Source of the DNA: Pelagibius sp028280305
GTDB lineage: Bacteria; Pseudomonadota; Alphaproteobacteria; Kiloniellales; Kiloniellaceae
Reading direction: 5' to 3' (one strand)
Assembly (NCBI RefSeq): GCF_965233615.1
Contig: NZ_OZ247495.1
Length of the DNA stretch: 64,000 bases
Both the position numbers and the translations under genes were made by a program. Of the stretch, positions 35,102 through 43,792 are shown one piece after another. How positions within the stretch are numbered: position 1 is the first letter of the stretch; every line of letters starts with the position of its first letter. A model generated the notes under the pieces. That model ran no database searches and was not told where the DNA came from. It saw only the letters and a list, made by a program, of their open reading frames with translations.

Positions 35102-35901
35102 CGAACTTCACACCGAACGAAGTAATGACCATCGCTGCCGCCCGCGCACTACGTAACGAGGACGTGTGCTTTGTCGGAATCGGCGCACCCTCCGCGGCCT
35201 GTAACCTGGCGCGTCTAACCCATGCACCTGACATAACCCTGATCTATGAGTCCGGGACCATTGGCACCAAGCCCGACGTGCTTCCGCTGTCGATCGGCGA
35301 CGGGGAACTCTGTGAGACCGCCGTAACAACAGTCCCGGTAGCGGAGATGTTCCGCTATTGGCTACAAGGAGGCCGCATCACGATTGGATTCCTGGGGGCG
35401 GCCCAAATCGACAAATTCGGTAACATCAATACCACTGTGGTGGGCGACTATGATCAGCCAAAGGTCCGCTTACCCGGTGGCGGCGGTGCCCCGGAAATTG
35501 CTGCCTCCTGCGGCGAGATTCTGATCACATTGAAGCAGGTAAAGCGGAGTTTTGTCGAAAAAATAGACTTCGTCACCTCACTCGGCCACGGCCCTAATGG
35601 CGAGGGCCGGGAGAAATTTGGCCTGACGACAAAGGGACCCTCACGGCTCTTCACCGATATGGCGATATGGAAACCGGATCGGAAGACCAGGGAGTTCGCC
35701 GTCACATCGATCCACCCGGGTGTCACACGGCAGGAGATCGAGGACACGGTGGGCTGGCCTGTGCGCTTCGCAGAGGACGTCGCAGAAACACCACCACCGA
35801 CCGAGTTGGAGCTCACAGTTCTTCGCGACCTCAAGGCCAGAACTGACGCCGTTCACAAGGGCGAGATGAAGCAGTCCAAGAGGAACTCGAGAGATGGCTG
35901 A
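35098..35901 (+). CDS. CoA-transferase subunit B (3-oxoadipate/glutaconate CoA-transferase type)
   Basis: A 267-residue beta subunit of the CatJ/GctB type. 'EDVCFVGIGAPSAACNLARLTHAPDITLIYESGTIGTKPDVLPLSIGDGEL' includes the conserved Glu-Ser-Gly loop; 'GRITIGFLGAAQIDKFGNINTTVVGDYDQPKVRLPGGGGAPEIAASC' is the family signature. Translation is coupled to subunit A at the 5' side and to the thiolase gene at the 3' side (8-base overlap). Confidence 0.9.
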   Translation: MTNFTPNEVMTIAAARALRNEDVCFVGIGAPSAACNLARLTHAPDITLIYESGTIGTKPDVLPLSIGDGELCETAVTTVPVAEMFRYWLQGGRITIGFLGAAQIDKFGNINTTVVGDYDQPKVRLPGGGGAPEIAASCGEILITLKQVKRSFVEKIDFVTSLGHGPNGEGREKFGLTTKGPSRLFTDMAIWKPDRKTREFAVTSIHPGVTRQEIEDTVGWPVRFAEDVAETPPPTELELTVLRDLKARTDAVHKGEMKQSKRNSRDG

Positions 35902-37099
35902 CGCCCTTGTTTGCGACTATGTCCGCACACCCTTCGGCCGGTTTGGCGGATCACTAGCTTCCGTGCGGGCGGACGATCTAGGCGCCGTCCCGTTGAGAGC
36001 TCTTGCTGCACGCCATCCAGACCTGGAATGGGCCGACCTCGATGAGGTGATCTTCGGTTGTGCCAATCAGGCGGGGGAAGACAACCGCAACGTTGCCAGA
36101 ATGAGCGCCCTGCTTGCCGGTCTTCCCGAAAGTGTACCCGGAACAACGATTAACCGGCTTTGTGGGTCCGGCATGGACGCGATCATATCGGGAGCGAGGA
36201 AGATCAAGTCCGGCGAAGCCGAATTCCTCATTGCAGGCGGCGTTGAGAGCATGTCCCGAGCGCCTTTCGTTGTTCCCAAAGCAGAGAGGCCATTCTCCCG
36301 GTCAGCCTCCATCGAAGACACGACCATCGGATGGCGCTTCATCAATCCTGTTATGAAGAAGTTGTACGGCGTCGACTCGATGCCAGAAACGGCAGAGAAC
36401 GTTGCGCTGGAGTTTGGCATCGGCCGTACCGACCAGGACGCAATGGCATACCGCTCCCAACAACGCGCGGCGGGAGCGGCAGCGAGTGGGCGCCTGCGGC
36501 GAGAGATCACCCCGGTCGAGGTACTGAAGAAAAGGGGTGAAACTACGACGGTTGAATCCGATGAACACCTGCGGCCCGATACGACGGTCGAGAAACTGGC
36601 AGCGCTTCCAGCGCCATTTCGCGCCGACGGCACTGTAACGGCGGGTAATGCCAGTGGCGTAAACGACGGCGCGGCAGCGCTGATGCTCGCATCCGAGGCC
36701 GCCGCGTCAAGGCACGGCCTGACGCCTATTGCCCGGGTCATTGGGGGGGCAACCGCCGGCGTGGCGCCGCGGATCATGGGCATAGGGCCGGTTCCCGCAA
36801 CTGAGAAGCTCTGCACCCGGCTTCGCATGGAGCCAGGTGATTTCCACGTCGTTGAACTCAATGAGGCCTTTGCATCGCAGAGCCTTGCCTGTCTAAGGAC
36901 TCTTGGGCTTCCCGACGATGCGGAGCATGTCAATCCAAACGGCGGGGCGATTGCCCTTGGCCACCCGCTCGGCGCATCTGGCGCGCGTATCACGGGAACG
37001 GCGGCGCTCGAGATCTCTGGCAACAAAGGTGCAAGAGCGCTTGCGGCGATGTGCATAGGCGTCGGCCAGGGCATCGCCATCGCTCTCGAAGCTGTGTAG
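35894..37099 (+). CDS. Acetyl-CoA acyltransferase / beta-ketoadipyl-CoA thiolase-like
   Basis: A 401-residue thiolase. The acylated Cys90 sits in 'TTINRLCGSGMDAI'; the active-site histidine is in 'NPNGGAIALGHPLGASGARI', and the second Cys in 'AMCIGVGQG'. Length and the 'CANQAGEDNRNVARMSALLAGLP' stretch are typical of PcaF-like thiolases. Immediately downstream of a 3-oxoadipate-type CoA-transferase, it probably cleaves 3-oxoadipyl-CoA. A generic acetyl-CoA acyltransferase role remains possible. Confidence 0.92.
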   Translation: MADALVCDYVRTPFGRFGGSLASVRADDLGAVPLRALAARHPDLEWADLDEVIFGCANQAGEDNRNVARMSALLAGLPESVPGTTINRLCGSGMDAIISGARKIKSGEAEFLIAGGVESMSRAPFVVPKAERPFSRSASIEDTTIGWRFINPVMKKLYGVDSMPETAENVALEFGIGRTDQDAMAYRSQQRAAGAAASGRLRREITPVEVLKKRGETTTVESDEHLRPDTTVEKLAALPAPFRADGTVTAGNASGVNDGAAALMLASEAAASRHGLTPIARVIGGATAGVAPRIMGIGPVPATEKLCTRLRMEPGDFHVVELNEAFASQSLACLRTLGLPDDAEHVNPNGGAIALGHPLGASGARITGTAALEISGNKGARALAAMCIGVGQGIAIALEAV

Positions 37100-37277
37100 G
37101 CGGGAATTGAATGAAGCGGAAAACGACTCCGACAAGCTCACTGCTATCGAACCTGTCCGGATACCCCGAGACCGGAAGCAATACAGTTTAGAGTTTCTCA
37201 TGTGTTTGATGCAGCCTCGTTTTCCCTGCGCTGTCGGGTCCCGCCTTCTGCGACAAGTAAGATGAGGTAAATCGAGT

Positions 37278-37601
37278 TTGGCCCTTTATGAGATGCGCAC
37301 CTACGTTCTCTACGTGGGAAAGCTTGACGAGGCGGTGAGACACTACCAGGAGTTTGGCTGGCCGACCCTCGAACATGGCGGGTTCGATAGCAAGCTCGTG
37401 GGTTACTTCATCTCGGATGCAGGCGGGCTCAACAAGGTGATCCATCTCTGGAAGTTCGACGACGATGCCGACCGTCGCCATCACTGGAGGCGGGTCGATC
37501 AGGGCCAAGGATTTGCGGAGTTTGCGGCGAGGCTCCGCCCACTCGTCCTTACGCAGGAGAATCAACTTCTTTTGGACGCTCCCTGGGGACCGCACCCCTA
37601 G
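37278..37601 (+). CDS. NIPSNAP-family protein
   Basis: A 107-residue single-domain NIPSNAP (ferredoxin-like fold): 'YEMRTYVLYVGKLDEAVRHYQEFGWPTLEHGG', 'VGYFISDAGGLNKVIHLWKFDDDADR' and 'QENQLLLD'. It starts at a TTG with GAGGT upstream, giving the normal N-terminus. Bacterial members often accompany amino-acid or aromatic catabolic genes, but no reaction is established. It ends about 90 bases before the promoter of leader C. Confidence 0.85.
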   Translation: MALYEMRTYVLYVGKLDEAVRHYQEFGWPTLEHGGFDSKLVGYFISDAGGLNKVIHLWKFDDDADRRHHWRRVDQGQGFAEFAARLRPLVLTQENQLLLDAPWGPHP

Positions 37602-37691
37602 TGCAGGACCGGGTCAAGCTGGTTCGCTTGGGGTGGCGAGGGATTTGCGTCAAAGAGCTTCAACGTCTTGTGCTGTTTTCCGTCGTCGAGC

Positions 37692-37838
37692 TTGACTCTG
37701 TGAAGTGTTCGGTGTGTCATTGATCCGCTAGGAGTTTTCCGAGCGCTCGCTTCCGTATGGTGCGAGCGCAACGGAGGAAATCGAACCGGCGAGAGGTAGA
37801 CAGGCGATTACGCCGTCTACCTCTCGCCGGTTTTTTTG
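37692..37838 (+). promoter_or_regulatory. Promoter plus candidate regulatory leader RNA C
   Basis: TTGACT (37692-37697), 17-base spacer, TGTCAT (37715-37720). Eight bases later TAGGAG (37729-37734) begins the leader. The outer stem is TTTCC / GGAAA (37736-37740 and 37776-37780). The inner hairpin is GCGCTCGC / GCGAGCGC (37743-37750 and 37762-37769), and TCGAACCGG is at 37781-37789. The loop TCCGT could also pair with ACGGA (37771-37775). The AACCGG opens an 18-bp perfect terminator stem (37784-37801 with 37815-37832) followed by a T-run, 13 bases before the acyl-CoA ligase start. Confidence 0.75.
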
Positions 37839-37850
37839 GGGATCGATTGT

Positions 37851-39497
37851 GTGAACGCCGTACTCGCTTCTTTCGAACAGGTCAGAAATTCCTTCCCAGA
37901 GATCCCCGAGACGATCGTCGAGGCCTTGGATCGAACCGCCGCGCGCTATGCGACCGAGGAGGCAGTTGTCGAGGGCGGCTCCCGTGTGACGTTTGGAAAG
38001 CTGAAGAAGCAGGCCGACCAGGTGGCGAGCGCTCTTGCCGCAAAGGGGTTCAAAGAAGGTGACCACATCGGCGTTTGCGTCGGCAACGGCGTGGAGTGGA
38101 TCGAGCTGTTTGCCGGAATCGTTCGTTTGGGTGCCGTATGTGTGCCGATCAACACGCGCCTGAAGCCCGACGAGATTGCATATCAGCTCAAGCAGGCCGA
38201 CGTCGCGGCGCTCTTCATCACCGAAAGGCTTCTGTCCATCGACTTTATCGAAGTCCTCCGGTTGATCTGTCCGGAAGTGGACACCTCGCTTCCTTCGCCG
38301 AAGCTCCCGAGATTGCGGCAAGTTATCGTCCTTGGAAACTCGGCTCCGAACGCCTGTCAGACTCTTGATGACTTCTTCTCGGACGGCGGACAAGACGAGA
38401 TGCCGCCTCCGCCCGAGCCTGATGATCCGGCGCTCATCCAATACACCTCCGGCACCACCAGCTTTCCAAAGGGTGTGGTTCTGACACACCGAAACATGGT
38501 GACTGATGCATATTTCGCGGGTCAGTGCATAGGTGTGCAGGCTGGGGACCGCTACCTGAGCGCACGCCCGTTCTTTCACGTGGCCGGCTCTACCCTATCG
38601 GTTGTACTGAGCCTGGTGACCGGCGCCACGCTCGTAACTATGAAGCGATTCATCGCTGACGAGGCACTGCGTTTGCTGGAAGACGAGCGGTGCACGCTTA
38701 CCTCCGGAAACGACACGATGTACCTGATGTTGCTGAACAGTCCCGACTTCGCCCCCGGGTGTTATCGGCTGCGTGGCGGCTGGGCCGCGGTGTCACCCAG
38801 CATTATGCGGCGAATCACGGGCGAGTTCGACGCCGGTGAAACAGTCGTCGCCTATGGGCTTTCGGAAGCGTCTCCGAACGTTGCGATGTCGGATCATCAA
38901 GACCCTTTGGAGGACCGAGTCGCCGGTTGGATGAACGTTCATCCAGGACTTCAGGTTCGGATTACAGACCCGGAAAACGGTGTCCAATGTGCGATCGACG
39001 AAGAAGGGGAGATACAGGTACAGGGATGGTGCGTCATGCAAGGTTACTACAACGACCCTGAGGCCACAGCCAAAACGATGACCGCGGACGGGTTCTTAAG
39101 AACGGGCGACAAGGGCACTATGCGCAAGGATCTCAAGTTGAGGTTTGTGGGTCGCCTCAAGGAGATCATTCGGGTCGGCGGCGAAAACGTGGCGCCGTCC
39201 GATATCGAGGACGCCTTAGTCGAACACCCCAAGATCCAACAAGCGCAAGTTTTCGCGTTGCCAGATCCACGATTGATCGAGGTTCCCGGCGCCTATGTTC
39301 TCCTCCGGCAAGGCGAAACCCTGACCGAGGACGATGTCGCCGAATGGGCCAAATGCCGTCTCGCGAACTTCAAGATCCCCAAGTACATCGCTATCGTGGA
39401 GAGCTTCGAGTCAATCGGCATGACCGCGAGTTCCAAGATTCCCAAACGTCTTTTGGCCGAGCACGCGAAGAAACTCTTTGGTCTGGAGGACAGCTAG
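37851..39497 (+). CDS. Acyl-CoA synthetase (AMP-forming, class I adenylate-forming)
   Basis: A 548-residue ligase activating a carboxylic acid with ATP and CoA. The phosphate-binding loop is 'IQYTSGTTSFPKGVVLTH'. 'VVAYGLSEASPNV', 'DGFLRTGDKGTMRKDLKLRFVGRLKEIIRVGGENVAPSDIE' and the C-terminal lysine region 'SSKIPKRLLAEH' complete the family motifs. The GTG at 37851 is preferred because it lies after the T-run of leader C with GGGGA upstream. The substrate is not evident; the neighbouring 3-oxoadipate genes suggest an aromatic or dicarboxylic acid. Confidence 0.92.
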   Translation: MNAVLASFEQVRNSFPEIPETIVEALDRTAARYATEEAVVEGGSRVTFGKLKKQADQVASALAAKGFKEGDHIGVCVGNGVEWIELFAGIVRLGAVCVPINTRLKPDEIAYQLKQADVAALFITERLLSIDFIEVLRLICPEVDTSLPSPKLPRLRQVIVLGNSAPNACQTLDDFFSDGGQDEMPPPPEPDDPALIQYTSGTTSFPKGVVLTHRNMVTDAYFAGQCIGVQAGDRYLSARPFFHVAGSTLSVVLSLVTGATLVTMKRFIADEALRLLEDERCTLTSGNDTMYLMLLNSPDFAPGCYRLRGGWAAVSPSIMRRITGEFDAGETVVAYGLSEASPNVAMSDHQDPLEDRVAGWMNVHPGLQVRITDPENGVQCAIDEEGEIQVQGWCVMQGYYNDPEATAKTMTADGFLRTGDKGTMRKDLKLRFVGRLKEIIRVGGENVAPSDIEDALVEHPKIQQAQVFALPDPRLIEVPGAYVLLRQGETLTEDDVAEWAKCRLANFKIPKYIAIVESFESIGMTASSKIPKRLLAEHAKKLFGLEDS

Positions 39498-39505
39498 CTA
39501 GGATC

Positions 39506-40477
39506 ATGGGCAATCGCTTCACCGAGAGATTTGGCGTTTCGCATCCGATCGTCCAAGCGGGCATGAGTTGGGCCTCGTCGAACGTGGCCTTGCCGGCTGC
39601 GGTTTCGAATGCGGGCGGCCTCGGAGTCCTCGCCGCCGGCCCGATGTTCGTCGACGACTTTCGGGAGGCCCTGCGCGGCTTGAAGTCAGAGACCAGCGCG
39701 CCTTTTGCCGTCAACGTGCCGCTCTACCGTCCACAAGCGGATGAAATTCTGGATATTGTGCTGGAAGAGAACGCGCCGATCCTGATCGCGTCTCAAGGCG
39801 GGCCCGGCAAGTATCTCAAGCGGATTCAGAGTGCCAGCGTCAAATGTATTCACGTCGTTGCCTCGGAGCGTCATGCGAAAAAAGCGATGGAGGCCGGCGT
39901 CGATGGCTTGATCGTCGTGGGTGCGGAAGCAGGAGGCCACCCGCCGCCGGCTCAGGTGTCGACCTTTGTCCTCGTCCGCGCAGTCGCGCTGGCAGCGCCC
40001 GACGTGCCTCTGATTGCAGGTGGCGGCATCGTCGACGGCGCTGGCATCGTCGCCGCACTCGCGCTCGGGGCCGATGCCGTGCAACTGGGTACGCGCTATC
40101 TGGCAACCAGGGAATCTCGGGTGCATGAAGCCTACAAGCAGGCCGTTCTGCACGCCGGGGTCGAAGACACAACATTGGTGGGCAAGGCCTTCGGGCCTAT
40201 TCGAATGCTGAAGAACACCTTCTCGGAGCGCTACCTGGAAGCTGAAGCGGCAGGCGCCGACCAGGAAGTATTGCTCTCTATTTTCAAAGAAAGCTCCTTG
40301 AAGCTAGCCGCCCTGGATGGCGATCCGGACAATGGAAAACCGGAAGCAGGGCAGAGCGCCGGCCTGATCAAGGATCTGCCAAGCGCCGAGGAGCTCACCG
40401 GGCGCTTGATTGACGAATATTCGCTAGCCCTTGCCAGACTGTCGGAACTCAGCGTATCGCTGAAAGGCGGCTTGTAA
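39506..40477 (+). CDS. Nitronate monooxygenase / FMN-dependent 2-nitropropane dioxygenase family protein
   Basis: A 323-residue FMN TIM-barrel. 'FGVSHPIVQAGMSWASSNVALPAAVSNAGGLGVLAAG' is the N-terminal signature; 'GVDGLIVVGAEAGGHPPP' and 'VPLIAGGGIVDGAGIVAALALGADAVQLGTRYLATRES' bind FMN. Family members include nitronate monooxygenases and enoyl-ACP reductases (FabK-like), so the reaction is uncertain. It follows the acyl-CoA ligase by eight bases. Its 3' end overlaps the convergent DUF3870 gene by 54 bases. Confidence 0.88.
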   Translation: MGNRFTERFGVSHPIVQAGMSWASSNVALPAAVSNAGGLGVLAAGPMFVDDFREALRGLKSETSAPFAVNVPLYRPQADEILDIVLEENAPILIASQGGPGKYLKRIQSASVKCIHVVASERHAKKAMEAGVDGLIVVGAEAGGHPPPAQVSTFVLVRAVALAAPDVPLIAGGGIVDGAGIVAALALGADAVQLGTRYLATRESRVHEAYKQAVLHAGVEDTTLVGKAFGPIRMLKNTFSERYLEAEAAGADQEVLLSIFKESSLKLAALDGDPDNGKPEAGQSAGLIKDLPSAEELTGRLIDEYSLALARLSELSVSLKGGL

Positions 40478-40750
40478 TGCTACCTGCAAAGCGTTCTTCG
40501 ATGGGGTGTTGTAATGGAGTTCGATAGCATTTTGCAGGCCTTCCAGTCCGTCGGTCAGCCGATAGCCAACGACTCTTCGCTTGAAGAAGTTCCTAGCGAG
40601 TTCGGTGATGAACGTTCCATCGGCATCCACGATTTCGTGGGTGAAGCAATCGACCTCCAAGACAACGCCGATCCAGGTCAGCATCTCGGACAAGCCGGTC
40701 CCCTTCGGCGCTTGAGCGTACCCACTGACCAGAATCGTCTTGTTTGCCAA
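40424..40750 (-). CDS. DUF3870-family protein
   Basis: About 108 residues on the strand opposite to its neighbours. A TTG start at 40750 preceded by GGAGGG at ideal spacing gives the family N-terminus ('NKTILVSGYAQAPKGTGLSEM'). 'VDCFTHEIVDADGTFITELARNFFKRRVVGYRLTDGLEGLQNAIELHYNTPSKNALQVALQAAFQRY' is characteristic. A longer frame to 40840 would place the promoter inside the gene and is rejected. Function unknown; the family recurs beside aromatic and amine degradation genes. Confidence 0.8.
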   Translation of the reverse strand: MANKTILVSGYAQAPKGTGLSEMLTWIGVVLEVDCFTHEIVDADGTFITELARNFFKRRVVGYRLTDGLEGLQNAIELHYNTPSKNALQVALQAAFQRYAEFRQSGKG

Positions 40751-40811
40751 GCGAATGTCCCTCCAGGAAACACGAAGGCCGGATGCGATGACCAGCCAAT
40801 CACGACCCAAT

Positions 40812-40840
40812 ATTTCACAACGACCCTCTAGAACTGTCAA
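40812..40840 (-). promoter_or_regulatory. Promoter of the DUF3870 gene
   Basis: On the minus strand TTGACA (40835-40840), 17-base spacer, TGAAAT (40812-40817). It lies 62 bases upstream of the preferred TTG start and back-to-back with the aldehyde dehydrogenase gene at 40865. Confidence 0.65.
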
Positions 40841-40864
40841 CAGACGGCAAGGTCGAGCAAAGCC

Positions 40865-42364
40865 ATGAACATCTCGGTAAACCCTCTAGTCACGAAGCAC
40901 TCCAACCTCAACTCGGCCCTGAGGATGACCATTGGTGGCGCGCAGGTAGACGCGCGAGACGGCAGCACCATGCCCGTGATCGATCCGAGCACCGGCAGAC
41001 AAGTGGCCACCATTCCGGAGGGTAAGGCGGCAGATGCCGACCGTGCAGTAAAGGCAGCGCGCGAGCGCTTTCAGTCGCCGGAATGGCGAAAGATGAAGCC
41101 GGTCGCCCGCCAACGGCTCTTGCTGAAATTCGCCGACTTGATTGAAGCCCATGCCGATGAATTGGCTGAGCTGGAATCAATCGATGCAGGAAAGCCGCTT
41201 GCCATAGCCCGCAACTCGGATCTAGCGAGTGTTATCGACGTTTTTCGGTACTTTGCCGGTTGGGCCACCAAGCTGACAGGTGAGACACTCGATGTATCCG
41301 TGCCGCGAATGCCAGATGGCGAATTCTTCGCCTACACGAAGAAGGAGCCAGTCGGGGTCGTGGTTGGTATCACGCCCTGGAACTTCCCGATCTCCATGGC
41401 CTCCTGGAAGCTCGCACCGGCGCTCGCGGCCGGCTGTACGGTCATCCTCAAGCCGGCGGAGGACACCTCCCTGACGGCCCTTCGGCTAGGCGAGTTGGCC
41501 CTCGAAGCGGGATACCCAGACGGCGCTGTCAACATCGTCACCGGACGCGGTCACGAAATCGGGGCGGCTTTGGTCGCGCACCCCGGTGTCGACAAGGTTT
41601 CCTTCACCGGGTCGGTGGCAACCGGGCAGGCCATAGGTCGCTCCGCGCTAGACAAGATGACACGCACAACCCTTGAGCTCGGTGGCAAGTCGCCGGTGAT
41701 CGTCATGCCGGATGCCAATCTGGACTGGGCCGTGACCGGTGCTGCCATGGCGATCTTCTTCAACCAAGGTCAAACCTGCACGGCGGGATCGAGGCTCTAT
41801 GTCCATAGAACGATCTACGATGAGTTTGTTGAGAGAGTCGTCGAGGCGGCGAAGCAGCTGAAGATCGGCCCGGCGTTCGAGGACGGGGTCTTTTTCGGGC
41901 CGGTCATCTCCGAGGCGCATGCGGAGAAGGTCATGAGCTACGTCGATACTGGCCGCTCCGAGGGCGTTCATCTGACTCTTACTGGCGAGCGTTTGGATCG
42001 CCCTGGCTACTTCCTCTCGCCAACGGTCATGACGGGGACACGCGAATCCATGCGCGTGGTCCAGGAAGAAATCTTCGGCCCGGTCCTGGCAGCGGCCCCA
42101 TTCGATACCGAAGAGGAGGCAATCGAGCTCGCCAACGGTACCCCCTTCGGTCTCGCTGCAAGCATTTGGACAGAAAACCTAAGCGCAGCTCACCAACTGG
42201 CCGCCCAGGTCCAGTCCGGCATCGTCTGGGTCAATTGCCACAACCTCTTCGATCCGAACTTGCCTTTTGGTGGCGTGAAGCTTTCCGGGCTCGGAAAAGA
42301 CCTCGGCCGCTCAGCCGTCGAAAGTTGCTTGGAGCAAAAATCGGTCATGATTCGGCTGCAATAG
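40865..42364 (+). CDS. Aldehyde dehydrogenase (phenylacetaldehyde dehydrogenase-like)
   Basis: A 499-residue NAD(P)-dependent dehydrogenase. The catalytic Glu271 is in 'LELGGKSP' and Cys305 in 'FNQGQTCTAGSR'; nucleotide-binding 'GSVATGQAIGRSA' precedes them. The combination 'GWATKLTGETLDV', 'GITPWNFPISMASWKLAPALAAGC' and C-terminal 'VNCHNLFDPNLPFGGVKLSGLGKDLG' resembles FeaB/StyD-type phenylacetaldehyde dehydrogenases. With the aminotransferase 21 bases downstream it could oxidise the aldehyde formed from a primary amine. Confidence 0.88.
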   Translation: MNISVNPLVTKHSNLNSALRMTIGGAQVDARDGSTMPVIDPSTGRQVATIPEGKAADADRAVKAARERFQSPEWRKMKPVARQRLLLKFADLIEAHADELAELESIDAGKPLAIARNSDLASVIDVFRYFAGWATKLTGETLDVSVPRMPDGEFFAYTKKEPVGVVVGITPWNFPISMASWKLAPALAAGCTVILKPAEDTSLTALRLGELALEAGYPDGAVNIVTGRGHEIGAALVAHPGVDKVSFTGSVATGQAIGRSALDKMTRTTLELGGKSPVIVMPDANLDWAVTGAAMAIFFNQGQTCTAGSRLYVHRTIYDEFVERVVEAAKQLKIGPAFEDGVFFGPVISEAHAEKVMSYVDTGRSEGVHLTLTGERLDRPGYFLSPTVMTGTRESMRVVQEEIFGPVLAAAPFDTEEEAIELANGTPFGLAASIWTENLSAAHQLAAQVQSGIVWVNCHNLFDPNLPFGGVKLSGLGKDLGRSAVESCLEQKSVMIRLQ

Positions 42365-42385
42365 GATGACGAGGAAGACAACCTG

Positions 42386-43768
42386 ATGAACGGAACAGGC
42401 AACTCCCAAGCCGCGCTTGATATCGCCTATCAAGTGCACCCTCAGACCAACTTGCGTCTGCACGACACACGCGGGCCGATGATCATCGAACGCGCCGAAG
42501 GTGCCTTTGTCTATGATGACGGCGGCCAGCGGTATCTCGATGCCATGTCCGGGCTGTGGTGCGTCTCTTTGGGATACAGCGATCAAGCTCTCAAAGACGC
42601 TGTGAAGGCGCAAATCGACGAGCTGCCCTACTTTCAGCTCTTCGCTCACCGTTCCAATAATCCCTCGATCGACCTCGCGGCGCTTCTGATCGAAAAAGCG
42701 CCCGTGCCGATGTCGAAGGTCATCTTCCAGTGCTCCGGTTCGGAGGCGAATGATACGGCAGTCAAGCTGGCTTGGTACTACTGGAACTCTCGCGGAAAAC
42801 CTGAGAAGAAGAAGATTCTTGCCCTAAACCGAGCCTACCACGGGACCGGAATTTCTTCCGGAAGCCTAACGGGACTGGTGAACATCCACAGTCAATTCGA
42901 TCTGCCGTTACCTGGCTTCCTACACACGCGCTGCCCACATCACTACAGAGAAGGCCTCGAAGGTGAAAGCGAAGAAGACTTCGTTGCAAGGCTTGCCCAG
43001 GAACTCGAACAGCTAATCGTAGAGGAAGGTCCCGACACGGTAGCCGCTTTTTTCGCCGAACCGGTCATGGGAACGGGCGGCGTTGTTGTCCCGCCCGAAG
43101 GTTATTTCGCGGCAGTTCAGAAGGTCTTGCAAAGACATGAGATCCTCCTGATTGCGGACGAGGTGATCTGTGGGTTCGGGCGAACCGGCGAGTATTGGGG
43201 CAGCACGAAATTCGGCATTCGTCCCGACATGCTGACCTGTGCGAAGTCCTTGTCGTCCGCTTACCTCCCAGTCTCGGCCGTTATGGTGTCCGAAAGCATA
43301 TTCGAAGCGATGGTCGAACAGTCGGATCGAGTCGGGGTCTTCGGTCATGGATACACCTACGGGGGCCATCCGGTTTGTGCGGCAGCTGCGATTGCTGCGA
43401 TCACGCGCTACGAGGAGCTGGATGTCGTTCACAAGGCGCGGGCGATGGGCCAATTGTTGCAAGACGGCCTGCGTCAGTTTGTCGACCATCCGCTCGTCGG
43501 CGAGGTTCGCGGCGTGGGCATGATGGCCGGGATCGAGTTGGTGCAAGACAAGGCGACGAAGGCTGCATTCGATCCCAAGCGCCTCGTTGGCGGCGCCTGT
43601 TCCGCCTTTATCCAAGACCGTGGCGTCATTTCACGGAATCTCATCGACACCATGGCTTTTTCGCCGCCGCTGATCGTCTCCGAATCGGAAATCGACATGA
43701 TCCTAGAAGCCGTCGCTGGCGGGCTCGACGACACGCTCGCCTGGGCCAAGAAGGAAGGCCTGAAGTGA
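42386..43768 (+). CDS. Class III PLP-dependent aminotransferase (omega-amino acid/amine-pyruvate type)
   Basis: A 460-residue fold-type I enzyme. Asp258 in 'LLIADEVICGFGRTG' binds the pyridine nitrogen and Lys287 in 'DMLTCAKSLSSAYLPVSA' forms the Schiff base. 'YLDAMSGLWCVSLGY', 'FQCSGSEANDTAVKLAWYYWN' and 'ALNRAYHGTGISSGSLTGL' match amine/beta-alanine-pyruvate aminotransferases. It converts a terminal amine to an aldehyde using pyruvate or glyoxylate (family knowledge). The adjacent aldehyde dehydrogenase would take the product; the putrescine-type importer downstream fits amine uptake. Confidence 0.92.
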   Translation: MNGTGNSQAALDIAYQVHPQTNLRLHDTRGPMIIERAEGAFVYDDGGQRYLDAMSGLWCVSLGYSDQALKDAVKAQIDELPYFQLFAHRSNNPSIDLAALLIEKAPVPMSKVIFQCSGSEANDTAVKLAWYYWNSRGKPEKKKILALNRAYHGTGISSGSLTGLVNIHSQFDLPLPGFLHTRCPHHYREGLEGESEEDFVARLAQELEQLIVEEGPDTVAAFFAEPVMGTGGVVVPPEGYFAAVQKVLQRHEILLIADEVICGFGRTGEYWGSTKFGIRPDMLTCAKSLSSAYLPVSAVMVSESIFEAMVEQSDRVGVFGHGYTYGGHPVCAAAAIAAITRYEELDVVHKARAMGQLLQDGLRQFVDHPLVGEVRGVGMMAGIELVQDKATKAAFDPKRLVGGACSAFIQDRGVISRNLIDTMAFSPPLIVSESEIDMILEAVAGGLDDTLAWAKKEGLK

Positions 43769-43792
43769 CGGGCAGGATGAGGAGCCTCGATT

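Noticed and set aside
40751..40840. N-terminal extension of the DUF3870 frame to 40840
   Set aside because: It has no family similarity, it would include the promoter, and a GGAGGG-TTG start at 40750 gives the normal N-terminus.
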